The position numbers and the translations under genes were made by a program. Below the pieces are notes generated by a model that did no database searches, was not told the origin of the DNA, and worked only from the letters and a program-made list of their open reading frames with translations. A DNA stretch of 64,000 nucleotides. Origin: Piper betle. Taxonomy: Eukaryota > Streptophyta > Magnoliopsida > Piperales > Piperaceae. Below, piece after piece: positions 13,072-25,206 of the stretch (within the stretch, counting starts at the first letter, position 1; every line of letters starts with the position of its first letter). The stretch covers positions 1 to 64,000 of the forward strand of contig JAURVB010014585.1 of assembly GCA_033002965.1 (NCBI GenBank), read 5' to 3'.

Positions 13072-13232
13072 GCTCGAAACCAGCTCGTTTGGATGCTCAA
13101 AACTAGCTCGTTTGGGAGCTCAAAATGAGATTATTTGGGAGCATGAAACCAACTCGTTTGGGAGCTCGAAACTAGTTTATTTATGAGCTCGAAACCAGCT
13201 CATTTATAAACTCAAAACTAGCTTGTTTTGGA
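13072..13232 (+). repeat. 23-bp minisatellite, seven units
   Basis: Seven consecutive 23-bp units tile this segment exactly (7 x 23 = 161 bp). The first reads GCTCGAAACCAGCTCGTTTG plus GAT. Later units vary by substitution only, with no length change. The third unit is the most divergent. It lies between non-coding spacer and an LTR-like copy. A coding role is unlikely. Confidence 0.9.
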
Positions 13233-14617
13233 GAAAAAATACAATTATAAAGATTAAAAATAGTCTATCATACTCATAATACACTCATCACCCATCAAAC
13301 AATCAACAATCCTCATAAAATAAATATGTCCATATTTCATCTTATTCACATCGATTTTATTTTGTTTTTCAAAATTACGTTGCAATCAACTAGCTTGCTT
13401 AGATTTAATTTACTTAATTAGATAATTAGTATTCATTAAGTCATAACTCAAATCCTACAAATATCACTTCATCCACTATCAAGCATTCATCACATCAAAC
13501 AATCAATCCGATCATACTTTGCTAATAATTATTACTTTTAAATAATTAAATTAGACATAATTATACCTCGCATCATCGTCAATTGATGATGGCTATGGTT
13601 CCGTTCGCACGTTTTAGAGCCTCCACCCTGGAGCCAGTAGTCCAATTGGTGTCAACTGGACGAGTTCGGCGAAAGCTTCGGTTAATCTCAATTTCCAACA
13701 ACTGTTGTTGGGCGACAGCTACTGATGTGGATAGCAGTAGTATGGAGCACCGCGGACACCAGCTTGGCGAGCCCGACAAGTTCTACGACTTCAACAAGGC
13801 TAGCAGAGGTGGCAGCTCACCAAAAGGGGCAAAACAGAGGTGGTGGGGTGATGAGATCCGGCCGGGTTGGGTGGTTGGCAGATCCTGCTCCAGTCAGGTG
13901 AAGGTCACGGGAGGGTTGGCGATGTTGAGGCAATGGCGAACACCCGACCAGCCAAGGGACCAGCGACAAGAGCGCAGCGCGGTCGCAGTGGCTTCGGCAC
14001 ACTGCGGGTGAGGCCAGGCAGCGCTTATCGATGAGGGTAACGGTCGGTGACGGTCTGGCGGCAGCGACTGGTAGTGGTGCGGCGACCGGAGTGCGCAGCG
14101 TTGGTGACCGAGAAGGAGGGCGGCGATCGAGTGGTTTGGGAATGAGAAGTGTCACGGGGATGGGGGTGGGGTGGGTGAAGAAATGGGTTGGTGGTGAAAT
14201 CATAAACAAAAGTTGACTCAATTCCGACTCGTATCAAAAATAATTACTAACTCGCAATAAATCTTTTAAAAAATAGAGGAAAATCCCATAAAATATAATA
14301 CACACCATAACACGATAATAACATGTTCTATAACTAATAACCCACCCAATCTACCCTATAATGCGTCGTAATATATTATTAGACCTAAAAATAATTCTAT
14401 GATCAAATACATAAAAAAACATACTGCATACTTTTATATACTTTGATAACTAATTTTTCATTATCTTTTCAAAGTTTTCATCATATACCCAAGTACAATT
14501 AACTCTCATTGTTTATAACTTACAACTGGCCTCAACTCAGCACGTGGTTCATTAACTAACTTGACTCAAACTGACGGTAAAACTATTAAAACTCTGACTC
14601 AAGTCATGGGTTTTACA
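13233..14617 (+). mobile_element. Third copy of the 2.9-kb LTR-like family, 5'-truncated
   Basis: It follows the second half of the copies at 7441-10306 and 6645-12462. Their TTATACCTCGC..GTCGTCG lead corresponds here to TTATACCTCGCATCATCG at 13561-13578. A GC-rich block follows (about 13600-14190), and the copy ends TGGGTTTTACA at 14617. Many CpG sites of the other copies appear here as TG or CA, consistent with an older, methylated copy. The 5' half is missing, so no target duplication can be paired. Both-strand ORFs (13579-14237) are not called. Confidence 0.7.
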
Positions 14618-14672
14618 CATTTGCTTATTGATGGATGCCAGATCATGTCGTAACCCGATTATAAGTATGATA

Positions 14673-14712
<40 letters not shown>

Positions 14713-17700
14713 TTTTTATCTTGCTTATGAACTGGAAATTTTTTGGCTATCTTATCTATGTTTTTAGTGGTTCATCTCTTATGTAAGTCATAACATGCAT
14801 AATTTGTTAACCATATGATTTTAGTTAATTAAATTACGATAAATAATTAAATTGTTGTGGTAGAGATTTTTTGCAAGTAGCAGACTCATGCTAATTAAAA
14901 TTGATTTTTGTTTTTTATTATAGTAAAATTATTTTTTTAGAATTTATATTAATAGTCAATAATAAAATTTATTTATCATTTTAATTATATTTTGAGTAGG
15001 TAAGTGATATTATATATATTATTATATTATACTATTGAGTCAAGTTCGAGTCGAACTGCGAGTCAATTTTGAGTCGAGTTCGAGTTATAACCGAGTCGAA
15101 TCAAGTTGAGTCAAGTCAAATACTACCTTGTTCAAACTCGATTCGTAGGATTCGAGTTCAAACTCAAACATTTAAATATCGAGTTTTGAGTCGAACCAAG
15201 CCGAACGTTAAATATTCACGAGTTAACTCGTTCAATTAACAACCCCTATGCCTAAAGTCTTCGTGATGCACTTGCCATAGTTAGCTTTTCTTAGAAGTTT
15301 GGGATTTGGATAAGCATTTCTTAGATCTGATTCATCACCCAATATACATCATGATCAGATTGACTAGAAGCCCACAATTTCACAATTTTCAATCAACTTG
15401 ACTATAAAACTGTATCTTCAAAAGAGGAGCCACAAGAAGAATTGCATTAGTACTTTTGTAAAATTTGGAGCCTAATCAATTTCTTAGGGTCTGATAATGA
15501 GAACGTGCTTACTTTCTCATAGAGTTAAATGATAATAATTTTTATTTCAATGTACTTGAGCAACCAATTCCAGCACTCTTGAGAATATAATTTATACTAA
15601 AATTTAGAGCTTTTAACTAAATAAATGAATTTTTTAACATATTATAGGGTGGCGAGAGAATCTGATTCAATAATTATTAGAAAAGGAGAAGTAAATTAAA
15701 TTATATAAAATACTCTCATTTAAATATGGGTTGGGTCGTTGGCGGCCTAATCGGGATCCAGCCACCCGGAGGGCAGACGTCTAGGCCTGATGGCAGCAGG
15801 TTGAGCTACGCTCTAAAAGTTTTCTTTTAAATAAATATAAACTAGGTTGTGTTAGGTCAAAGTTAGCTTTTGCTTTTACCATAATTAAGGCTGATGGTAT
15901 CATGGTATTCTCACCATTTATTGAAAACTTTTCCATTTTCTTGATAATTAATCCTAATTCTTTCACTACTAGATAGTATTAATAAACATCTACCCTTTCT
16001 GGATTAAAAGCTCTAAATATAACTATAAAAGATTCTCTAAAAGTACAATATTCCAACTCCGCATCATTGCAAGCATCGCAATTCTGATCTAAAAGACTCA
16101 ACTATTTTTTCGGGGGACTAATATGAGGTCGCGATTATTCTAAATACTGCAGATTATTGTCACAATGATACAATTCAAATAATTAAGAAGAGTACTTTTA
16201 ATCTATTTGGATTGTGAGAAAAAGAAAGAATTTTCTTACATTTTTATATGTTTGGCTTGTAAAAGAGAAAGAGAAAGTGTACTTTTAATCTATTTGGACG
16301 AGTGAGAAAGAAAAGAAAGTATAAGAGAAATGTACTTTTCTCACATTTTTATACGTTTGGTTTGCAAAATATTATAATAAAATAAAAAATTCTTTCACTA
16401 TTATTTTTCTATTATAAATGCGAAGAAAATGATTAAAAACGAGAATGATGTTTTAAAAATTTTTATCATCTCTCTAACCTTAAATCTTTTATTTTTAATT
16501 TTATCTTGTAAAATCTATCAAATAAAATTGACCACAAAATATCATCATCATGAAAAGTATAATAATAGTTTTTAGATTAATTGACAGGTGATTTAGAGGC
16601 ATAAGGAAAACACTCATTTGAAAAGAAAATTAATGGTATTTCAACAGATTCAAAAAGCACCAAGCACCATAAAAAGTTAAAACGATCTCACCATTGGGAA
16701 ATGTTTTTTGTTCCACCAAACATTTCTCTATTTTTCACTGCCTTTTGTTTGATTGGCCCAAAAAATTGACATGTAAGTATCATCCATGTGTTTCATTAAA
16801 CAAGTCAATCAAATTCAAATAAAAATTTTAGTGCATGGTGCACGTAGCATCATTTCTCGTGTCTCTGTGGAGTCAATCTATGTATATAATTTAAACTGTA
16901 AATGATGTATTTAAATTGCTATAGTTTCATCATAATTATATTTGATATCAGTGAAAAAGAGCTGTTAGACATTTTTTAAAATACTAAGATTACTTTCATA
17001 AATAATTTTGTTATATTTAATAGCTCAAAGTAGAGTTCCTTTGTACCAATGTACATGCGCCAAGGAGCGGATTAGCTACTTATGATCAAAGTCTAATCAT
17101 CTAGATCTTGGCCCGTAGTGCAACGACTTTGACTATAAGTTCTATGGCTAGGTGTGACGTGGGAGAGTTCGGGGGGGGGCCGTGTCTTGTGTGTGTTGGA
17201 AAATAGTACCACCGTAAGACTAATGGCCGTAAGGATTATTACAAATAATAAAAAATCCCACCAATATAGAAATGAACGTGAGACAATCGTATGATAAGGG
17301 ATACTATGATGGGCACTTTCTTCAAAGCAATATCTTACCCTCTTCATTAGACTACACTTTCAAGATTGAATTTTCTACTCACCAGTGAAACAGCAAGAAG
17401 AGAAATCAGCATTTTTCTCCAAGCAAGTACCAAACCGGTAACTAATTGATCTTCAATTTTGGCTTCGAGCATAATATGCGCTTATTATGAACAAAGGTTT
17501 TTCATCCGTGCCAAATGATGGTAAGAGAATTTCAGAAAAATTATGAGTTATTAGGCACCACATTTGTAACTAGGTATTCAAAAGTCAAAATCAGCGAGGA
17601 ATGCCTAAATTTTCAACCTCTTTAAAAACATCATTAAGTAGGCAGTTTTTCTGAAAATTAAGCATCATATGGAGGTATCCAGTTAATTGCATAAGTCAGC

Positions 17701-17859
17701 AATTGCCACGAATCTCAAAACCAATTTTTTAAAAAAATAAAAAATAAAAAAGAGGCATCCGTATCTAGAAGATTTGCTTCTCAAGTTTTTTGCAATTTTC
17801 GTTCATCCCTTGGTGTTAAGTGAATTCACACGTTGCATTTAAAAGTCTTGATCAATCCC

Positions 17860-17893
<34 letters not shown>

Positions 17894-17908
17894 GCTACTG
17901 GAAAATTT
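14618..17908. other. AT-rich intergenic DNA with small repeats
   Basis: No gene was recognised. The stretch holds a TA microsatellite (about 14672-14708), a degenerate run of GAGTCGAGTTCGAGT-type words (about 15035-15240), a short GC-rich patch (about 15735-15815), an 87-bp tandem duplication (16192-16385), a G8 run near 17171-17179, and another TA run just before 17888. ORFs at 15781-15966 and 17093-17347 lack motifs and are not supported. Confidence 0.55.
16192..16385 (+). repeat. 87-bp imperfect tandem duplication
   Basis: GTACTTTTAATCTATTTGGA occurs at 16192 and again at 16279. The following purine-rich and CATTTTTATAYGTTTGG words also recur. Both units carry scattered changes. There is no coding potential. 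Confidence 0.75.
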
Positions 17909-18639
17909 CTGTAGTCGCCTCGATTTGGGCCGTCGGATCAGATATATTTTCATACAAAAACCCCTAATCTCCATCCAATCTGCAGCTGCCGACCTCGGCA
18001 GCTGCCGCAGCTACCATCTGTTGCACCCTCACCCGTGATGGTGCCCCACTCCCACCCCAACCCCCCCCTGTTGTCACTGCACCCCCCTCCCCCTTCTATG
18101 TTGTCGTGCCCCCGCCCCTTGCCCATCCACCACACTCATGCCCACACCATGTGCCCTTCATCCGCAGTGCCAGTGCCCAATCCCACCCCTTTGCCCTTGG
18201 CCTTGTCAATGCCCGCAGTGCCGCCGCCCTTGCTCCTTCACCATGCCCATGCCCGTGCCCACGCCCGAAGCGCTGGTGTGGGCGTGACGAGGAGGAACGG
18301 CAGCAGCACGTCGAGCGTGGGCGCGATGGAGGTCCTTGGCAATATGGACGGGGGTGTGAGGGTGTGAACGCGGCTAAGGGCATGGGCATAGCGGAGGGCG
18401 CAGATGGGGGCGGGGGCCTCGGCAATGGGTGCGGGTAGTGGGCACAGGGCGCTGGCGGGGGAGCATGATGGTTGCGAACACCAAGAGTAGCAGCGGCGAC
18501 GGCATGGACGGCAATGGGAGGGAAGAGGGAAAGTTTTTGTTTAAGAAAATAGATCCAGGCCGTCAGATTATATCCGATGGCCCAAATCGGGGCAAGGCCG
18601 TCAGATTATATCCGATGGCCCAAATCGGGGCAACTGCAG
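17909..18639. mobile_element. GC-rich inverted-repeat element, Pack-MULE-like candidate
   Basis: The ends are inverted repeats of about 30 bp with roughly 26 matches. The left reads CTGTAGTCGCCTCGATTTGG at 17909, and the right, on the other strand from 18639, reads CTGCAGTTGCCCCGATTTGG. Both continue with GCC(G/A)TCGGAT. The interior (about 17980-18510) is strikingly C/G-rich against AT-rich surroundings and carries overlapping ORFs on both strands (for example 18035-18438) without a recognisable domain. The right end contains a perfect 38-bp tandem duplication (18558-18595, 18596-18633). The flanking 8-9 bp match only weakly, so MULE membership is inferred from the long inverted ends and GC-rich cargo. 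It sits at the edge of a family X copy. Confidence 0.55.
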
Positions 18640-20400
18640 GAAATAATAACTTGTTTTCATACTATTTGGAAGCAGCTCATGCATAAGACATATTGAAATC
18701 AGCTTCCTTGCTCATTCTCACGTATCAAATTTGTTATACCAAATAAATACGGCATGCAGCTTCCCAAGTCACAGGGGGTAAACAAGCAGGGCCAAGTCGA
18801 GCATCTCTTTCATATTCAATATATTTTAAAATAAGTTTGCTCAAGCTTTATTACCAGGTAATATATTTCGAACCGAAATCAAACTGAACATTTACTTGCT
18901 TGTGCTTGGTTTGTCTTTGATTATGATATGAATAATATTAAATTGACTCGCGCTTCAATAAGTAGCAAGTACATAACATTTAGTATTAAGTAATAAATAG
19001 TACTAGAACATTCATTAATTAGTTTATAACTACCAAATGTCTTAGTTATTACTAACTAATTAAATAAGCAACTAGTTACTATGAGTGTGGTCCGTATATA
19101 TTCATAATTTTGTCACAATAATATATGATAAGTTATATTTAATATATTTTATTTTTTAAAAATAATAATTAATGATAAGCATAGGTTTTGTTATGATCAA
19201 ACAACCTAAATAGTTAACAGTTAAACAACATATTAAATATTAGTAATATTTATTTTGAAAGTAATAAATCCATGGTATAAGAGTTATTTACTCTTATAAA
19301 AAACTTGGTATAAAAAATATTATGCTAGTCGAGTCAAACTGATTATTATATCGAGATTAGACATATTAAGCTCGAGTTACCAGCCAAATTGAGCCAACTC
19401 TCTAGGCTTTATTTATAGTTCAACGAATTATTTATTTTAAATCGAGTATTTTTATTAAGCGTTCAAAATATACATGGCACAAAAGAAAACACCGGCGATC
19501 AGGGTTGGGTGGTTTACATCCGTACCAAATTGTGAACGTTGAAAATAACATCTTTAATTAAGTTGTACGGCGTCGACTTTAATGGGATATCAGATTTTGA
19601 GTGCATGCATGTCTAATTGAGTCTGATCATGTTTAAAAGTCTAAAATATTTAGCTCCTGATAATCACAAATACTGGGGGGATAAGATGATAAGACTTTGT
19701 AACTATTGTTATTAATAATGTATGACCTAGGACTCACTGTTATCAGGCAATTTCGCTCCTCTACTGAATATATTAAAGATAGACTTTAATTTTATGTGTA
19801 TTGTTATTGAATAATAATATAGATTAGTTATAATAATATGATATCTTGGGACCGACTTTATTTTTAAAAACAGTATTCAATACATTAACTTAAGATAATG
19901 ATTTGATTCATTTTTAATTTGGTTGTATTTTATTGGTTAAATTTCCTCTTTTTCATCCTATCAGAGCAATTTTTTTCCTTTAATTATTATAAGAGTAGGT
20001 ATGTTTAGCAAAATGCTCAGGTAAATAATTCATAATTATTCGTCAACTGATAATTTGTTTTTTATAATTATATATAGACTTTTTGCAGAGGAAATATATG
20101 GGGATAGAATTTGCTGGAAGCATGGAACATACATATGGAAATTAACATGTACATAGGACGGATCAAGAATATACTCAAGAATAATCCTCACTAATCGTCT
20201 CTTCAATCAAATATACGTTGAAAATAATTTTTAAGTTCGAGAAAATTTTGTTTTCTGGTTAATTTATTCAAAACAAGTACTTGCTAGATATAATAATCAA
20301 ACTTCTGGAAGAATTGTATTGCAGTATTTCTTTCAGCAAAAACATGATGCGTGCCAATTCCAAATTCCAAGCAATTTCGTGTTTGTGGGTGTGTGTATAT
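18640..20400 (+). repeat. Repeat family X, copy 1
   Basis: Matches 20640-22310 in direct orientation and 4255-5570 in inverted orientation. Landmarks shared with copy 2 include GGGATATCAGATTTTGA (19582; 21495) and CCAAGCAATTTCGTGTTTGT (about 20367; 22278). The left edge abuts the GC-rich element ending at 18639. Copy 1 lacks the microsatellite-bearing lead seen before copy 2 and, inverted, in copy 3. Non-coding; class unknown. Confidence 0.7.
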
Positions 20401-20467
20401 TTTAGAATTGGATGTAAATGAATTAGAGCGGCTTGGATCAAATGGAGTACTCAAGCACCGAAGTTCC

Positions 20468-20591
<124 letters not shown>

Positions 20592-20639
20592 AATTCCATC
20601 TAGTATATATTTATTAGGTTGGCCTTAATTAAATAAGAA

Positions 20640-22310
20640 TACAAATAATAACTTCATTTCACACTATTTGGAAGCAGCTCACGCATATGTCATTAAAATT
20701 AATTGGCTCAAGTTTGATTCATTACCGGGTAATATATTTCGAACCGAAGTCGATTTGAGCATTTACTTGTTCAAACTTGATTTATCTTTGATTATGATAT
20801 GAGTCGAGTTAAGCCTGAGCAAAATACTTTAGCTTTGATTATACTTCAATAAGTAGTAAGTACATAATATTTACTATTAACTAATAAATAGTACTAAAAC
20901 ATCCATTAATAAGTAGTTTAAGACTACACATGTCTTAGTTATTACTAACTAATTAAATAAGAAACTAGTTACTATGAGTGCAACCGGTATATATTCGTAA
21001 TTTTGTCTCAATAATGTATGATATATTTGATATATTTTACATTGAAGAAATAATTATTTAGAGTAGACATAGGTGTTACTACTATTAAACAAGCTAAATA
21101 GTTAGAAGTTAAATAACATGTTAAGTATTAGTAACATTTTTTTGGAAGTAATTAACTATAATAGAAGAGTTATTTACTCATATAAAAAACTTGATAGAAA
21201 AAATATTACGTGAGCCTAATCAAAACGAGTATTCTATCGAGATCTGACATATTGAACTCGAGTTTTAAGCTAATTCGAGCCGAACTCTCCTTAGTACAGT
21301 CTCTAATCATAGTTCAAAGAATTATTTATTTTAGCGGAATATTTTTTCGCATATAATATTATCAAGTATGTGTTCAAAATAAACCGGAGTCCAACAGTAA
21401 AAACCGAACTCGGTTGGTTGGTTTACATCCGTTACCAACTTGTGAACGTTAAAAAATAACAGCGGAGTGAAGTTGTACGGCGTCGACTTAAACGGGATAT
21501 CAGATTTTGAACCTCAAACGGCAACTGCATGCAAGTCTAATCTAGTCTGATCAGGTTTAAAAGTCTAAAATATTTATCTCCTAATCATCACAAATACTGT
21601 GGGGATAAGATGATAAAGACTTTGTAACTATTGTTATGACTTATGTATAATATTGTATGACCTAGGATGTGCTGTTATCGGGCAATATCGCGCCTTGTGC
21701 ATCATTTATTAAATATAGATTTTAATTATATAAATATATATATATATATATATTATTAAATAATAATAATTAATTATAATAATATGATATTTTGATATAA
21801 CTTTATTTTTAAAAAATGAAATCAATACATAACCTTGAGAAAACGATTTGATTTATTTTTTATTTTTGTTGTATTTTATTGGTTGAATTTCCTCTTTTTC
21901 ATCCTATCAGTGCAATTTTTTTCCCTTTAATTATTATAAGAGTAGGTTTGTTTAGCAAAATGCTCGGGTAAATAATTCATAATTATTCGTCAACTGATAA
22001 TTTGTTTGTTGAGGATAGAATATGCTGGAAGCATAGAACATGCATATGGAAATTAACAAGTACGTAAGGAGACCAAGTATATACTCAAGAATAGTCCTCA
22101 CTAGTCGTCTATTCAATCAAAATATATGTTGAAAATAATTTTTAAGTTCTAGAAAATTATGATTTCTGGTTACTTTTTTCAAAACTAGTACGTAGTAGAT
22201 ACAATAATCAAACTTGTGTAAGAATTGAATTGCAGTATTTCTTTCAACAAAATCATGATGCGTGCTAATTACAAATTCCAAGCAATTTCGTGTTTGTGTA
22301 TGTGAATTTT
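20640..22310 (+). repeat. Repeat family X, copy 2
   Basis: A direct neighbour of copy 1, about 1.9-2.0 kb further on. Both contain TTTGGAAGCAGCTCA near the start and AATTTCGTGTTTGTG near the end. Copy 2 has several small deletions relative to copy 1. The arrangement could be a tandem duplication or two separate insertions of the same element. No protein-coding content was seen. Confidence 0.7.
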
Positions 22311-24135
22311 TTTAGCAGCCATGTGCATGGCTAAAAAACATATGTATTTGTCACGATGCTTTCGAAATATGTAATTCTGGATCCCGACATGGTCAGTGAT
22401 TGATGGACAAGGGTTTTTTTTTTCCAGTTCACATTAACTGCTGCCGTTGTTCATTAATTTGAAAAAATATGCATATCTATTCTTTTCTTCTCTTCTACTT
22501 TATCTGGGATTTTTCGGTACATGGATTATATTACATCATTTTATGCAATAGCATATTATATTTTAGTTTTAAAACTTTTTTAAATTCCAAAAAACTCTTT
22601 GAGTTGACTCGATTCCATGTTTGCCGAGTCAAACTTTATGGATGACACCATATTGGACTAATTTAGTAATAGACTTCCTAAAGCATGTCATATATAAAAA
22701 TTATCAAAACATATTATTTTTCTTCTAGATTAAATAAATCAACATATTTAAGTAATATGAATCATGTATTTATTAATTTCAAGTGTTAAAAGAGTAATAT
22801 ATATTACTTTTATATAACTTTTTATTTACATAATTAAAATTTTAATATAAATGACTTTGTGACCAACTTGAATGAGTAACCTTTGAGCCTACTCTATTTT
22901 CTGATATGCCGAGTCGGGCTCAAATTTTGAATCTTGAATTATATTTTTATGATCAAAATTTAAAAATTAATAAATTTCACATAGCCTAATCTATCCGTGA
23001 TCATTTTTGCCTATTTTTTATTTCTTACATATTATGAATTGTTGGCTGAACTTTTTATCATTCTATATACGGCTCACATACATTGCAAATTTTTAGCATA
23101 ATGCGTGTATGTTTGATTTAAAAACAACGCGCATATATATGTGAAATATCTACCACTAATCGAGCGTCGACCACATGCTTTTTATAATTGGAAGTTTTAT
23201 TAATTTTCAACCCGTAAATCAGAAGATTTCAGTCGGAATCTTCACTAATATATTTGGATTGCGAGATATTAATTGAGAAAGGAGATGTTTTTTATTTCTC
23301 ATTGATTTATTTCATAGTTAAAGAAAAAAGTTTAAAATGAAAAAGAAAAGCATAAAGTTGAATTATTGTTCATAAAAAATATTATGCACATCATTCTTAA
23401 TTGATAAGCAGGCCTCTAAACAAACGATGGGTCTCACACATGTAGATATATGTATACATGAGTCAAAGAACCGCATCCGCTATGCATCCGCCATGCATCC
23501 GCACCCAATAACTATGCATATGGTGGGCATTTTTTTAGTGGCATGTATAAACACCAACACTTCCCCATATTTTCTTCTTTTTTTTTGAAAAAAATTGCAA
23601 TGAAGGCAATTTCCCTTTTGGGGAAACTGTTTTAAATTTTGTTTTGGCTTTTATTTTTCTTACATTTTTTGGTATCCAAAATAAGAGTAACACTCATAAA
23701 AGTATGATTTTACAAAAAGAAAAAATTAAGGTGACCTACCCGGCCCTCATGTAATTTATATAAAATCCAAAGTATGTAATTTGAACCTTAATTTATGTTT
23801 GGGGAGTAAAGTATATAAATAGGAGGTTGATAAAATTTTTATCATTAGATATCAATATGGCATATTTATAGATTTTTTAAAAATATACCAGTTTTAACAG
23901 TATTTTAAACTTAATATTTATTATAATTATTTTGATGGTTAAGATGAAAATATTAAATTAATTTAAGGTTTTATAAATAATTAAATTTGTTTTTATATTT
24001 ATTTACCTGTATTTTTTAAGTATAAATTTTTTTCAAATAAAAATTGTAATTTGGAGGGTTTTTATAAAAACAAAGACAAACACAACTCTTTTCGTGAGTA
24101 ATTAATTTGAAAGCTAAGGGAGATGGAAAAGTAGG
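22311..24135. other. AT-rich intergenic DNA including repeat Y copy 2
   Basis: About 22575-22950 matches repeat Y copy 1 (5730-6005) in the same orientation. The rest (22951-24135) shows poly-A/T tracts and no recognisable gene, terminal repeat or conserved motif. The ORF at 24136-24360 just beyond is unsupported: 74 codons, no motif, no coding-like composition. Confidence 0.55.
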
Positions 24136-24827
24136 GTGGTCCAAACCGTTTCCCCATCAAACATACGAGCCAAAAGGTTATCCATACGTAAGCATGTCGC
24201 AGCCCTTTCCTGCAAAAAGTCTGGGATTCCCAAGGGACACTTTAATTCTAGCTTATCCTATGGCTATGTAAACTCCACCTTAGAAAAGATCATAAACAAG
24301 AAAATTGTCCAATTTTTTTTTAAAGCAGGTTATCAAGTTGAAACACACACCAATAACTAATTTGTTCAAACAAATATAGTTCCTTAACTACTGGATAATT
24401 TATACATTTATATGATTCACTTAAAAATCAAGATGATTGGTAGTTAGAAATGGACAACTGTAGCAGCGATAGCTAACACGCAAGGGGACGCGGGAAGTTT
24501 AGGTCGTTAAGGAAGCCGAGTATTGACGCTTGACCGGCATGTACATGTACCCCGTATGTCTCTTTTTGGTTCCTTTGTCCTACCTAATTCAAAAACCCCA
24601 AACTTGACATCCGCACACCCAAACACCGCTCAACCATTTCCACGTTGCTCCCCAATCCAGACAAAAGCAACCGTACACACTACCATCACAGCCCACGCAG
24701 TCAATTCTCGAAACGCCTTTGTCCGACCAACATATTATCGGTAATAATGACATGTGAACGTCAAGCATCGTCCGACGCCCTAGCCAACGCCGCGTCGGCG
24801 CCGAGACACAACCCAGAATCAAACATG

Positions 24828-24865
24828 TCTAGAAACTAACAACGCCTCTAGAAACTAACAACGCC
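24828..24865 (+). promoter_or_regulatory. Perfect 19-bp tandem duplication upstream of the ZAT-like gene
   Basis: TCTAGAAACTAACAACGCC occurs twice without a gap (24828-24846, 24847-24865), 342 bp before the ATG. Identical adjacent copies in otherwise unique promoter DNA imply a recent duplication. Whether the unit binds a factor cannot be judged from sequence alone; the regulatory label is tentative. Confidence 0.45.
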
Positions 24866-25103
24866 TACCTTACACGAACCTTCCTTGCAATTACCCCATT
24901 TGTCTACCTCGTTAAGCATCTCACCCAAGTCCCGTGTCTATGCAACAATTAACAAGTACTACTAGTCTCTCTACTTGATCACTACAATTCTTACAACCCA
25001 AGTAACATGCGTCGGCGCTTACACTACTCCCTGGTCCGCTACACATCACCCCCAACGCACACACATTTCTCGAGCTTGCTTGCATCGGTCGAACACCACT
25101 ACT

Positions 25104-25110
25104 TATATAA
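25104..25110 (+). promoter_or_regulatory. TATA box of the ZAT-like gene
   Basis: TATATAA lies 97 bp upstream of the ATG at 25207, in a C-rich promoter segment and at a distance usual for a plant 5' leader of about 60-70 bases. A TTGACC word resembling a WRKY W-box lies further up at 24530-24535, but such short words occur by chance. Confidence 0.6.
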
Positions 25111-25206
25111 AGACCACCAACTCTCTACCTCTCTTCCACAAATACTATTTGCCTCCCCTTCTACAACTAATTGCCAGCTTACACTCTTTTGTAATATTGA
25201 TCGGTA

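Noticed and set aside
13072..13232. CRISPR-like array
   Set aside because: The units are contiguous with no unique spacers, in a plant genome. It is a minisatellite.
15735..15815. GC-rich patch considered as a tRNA or SINE head
   Set aside because: No cloverleaf could be built and no convincing A and B boxes were found.
24136..24360. 74-codon ORF upstream of the ZAT-like gene
   Set aside because: No motif, no promoter-like context, and a length expected by chance in this window.
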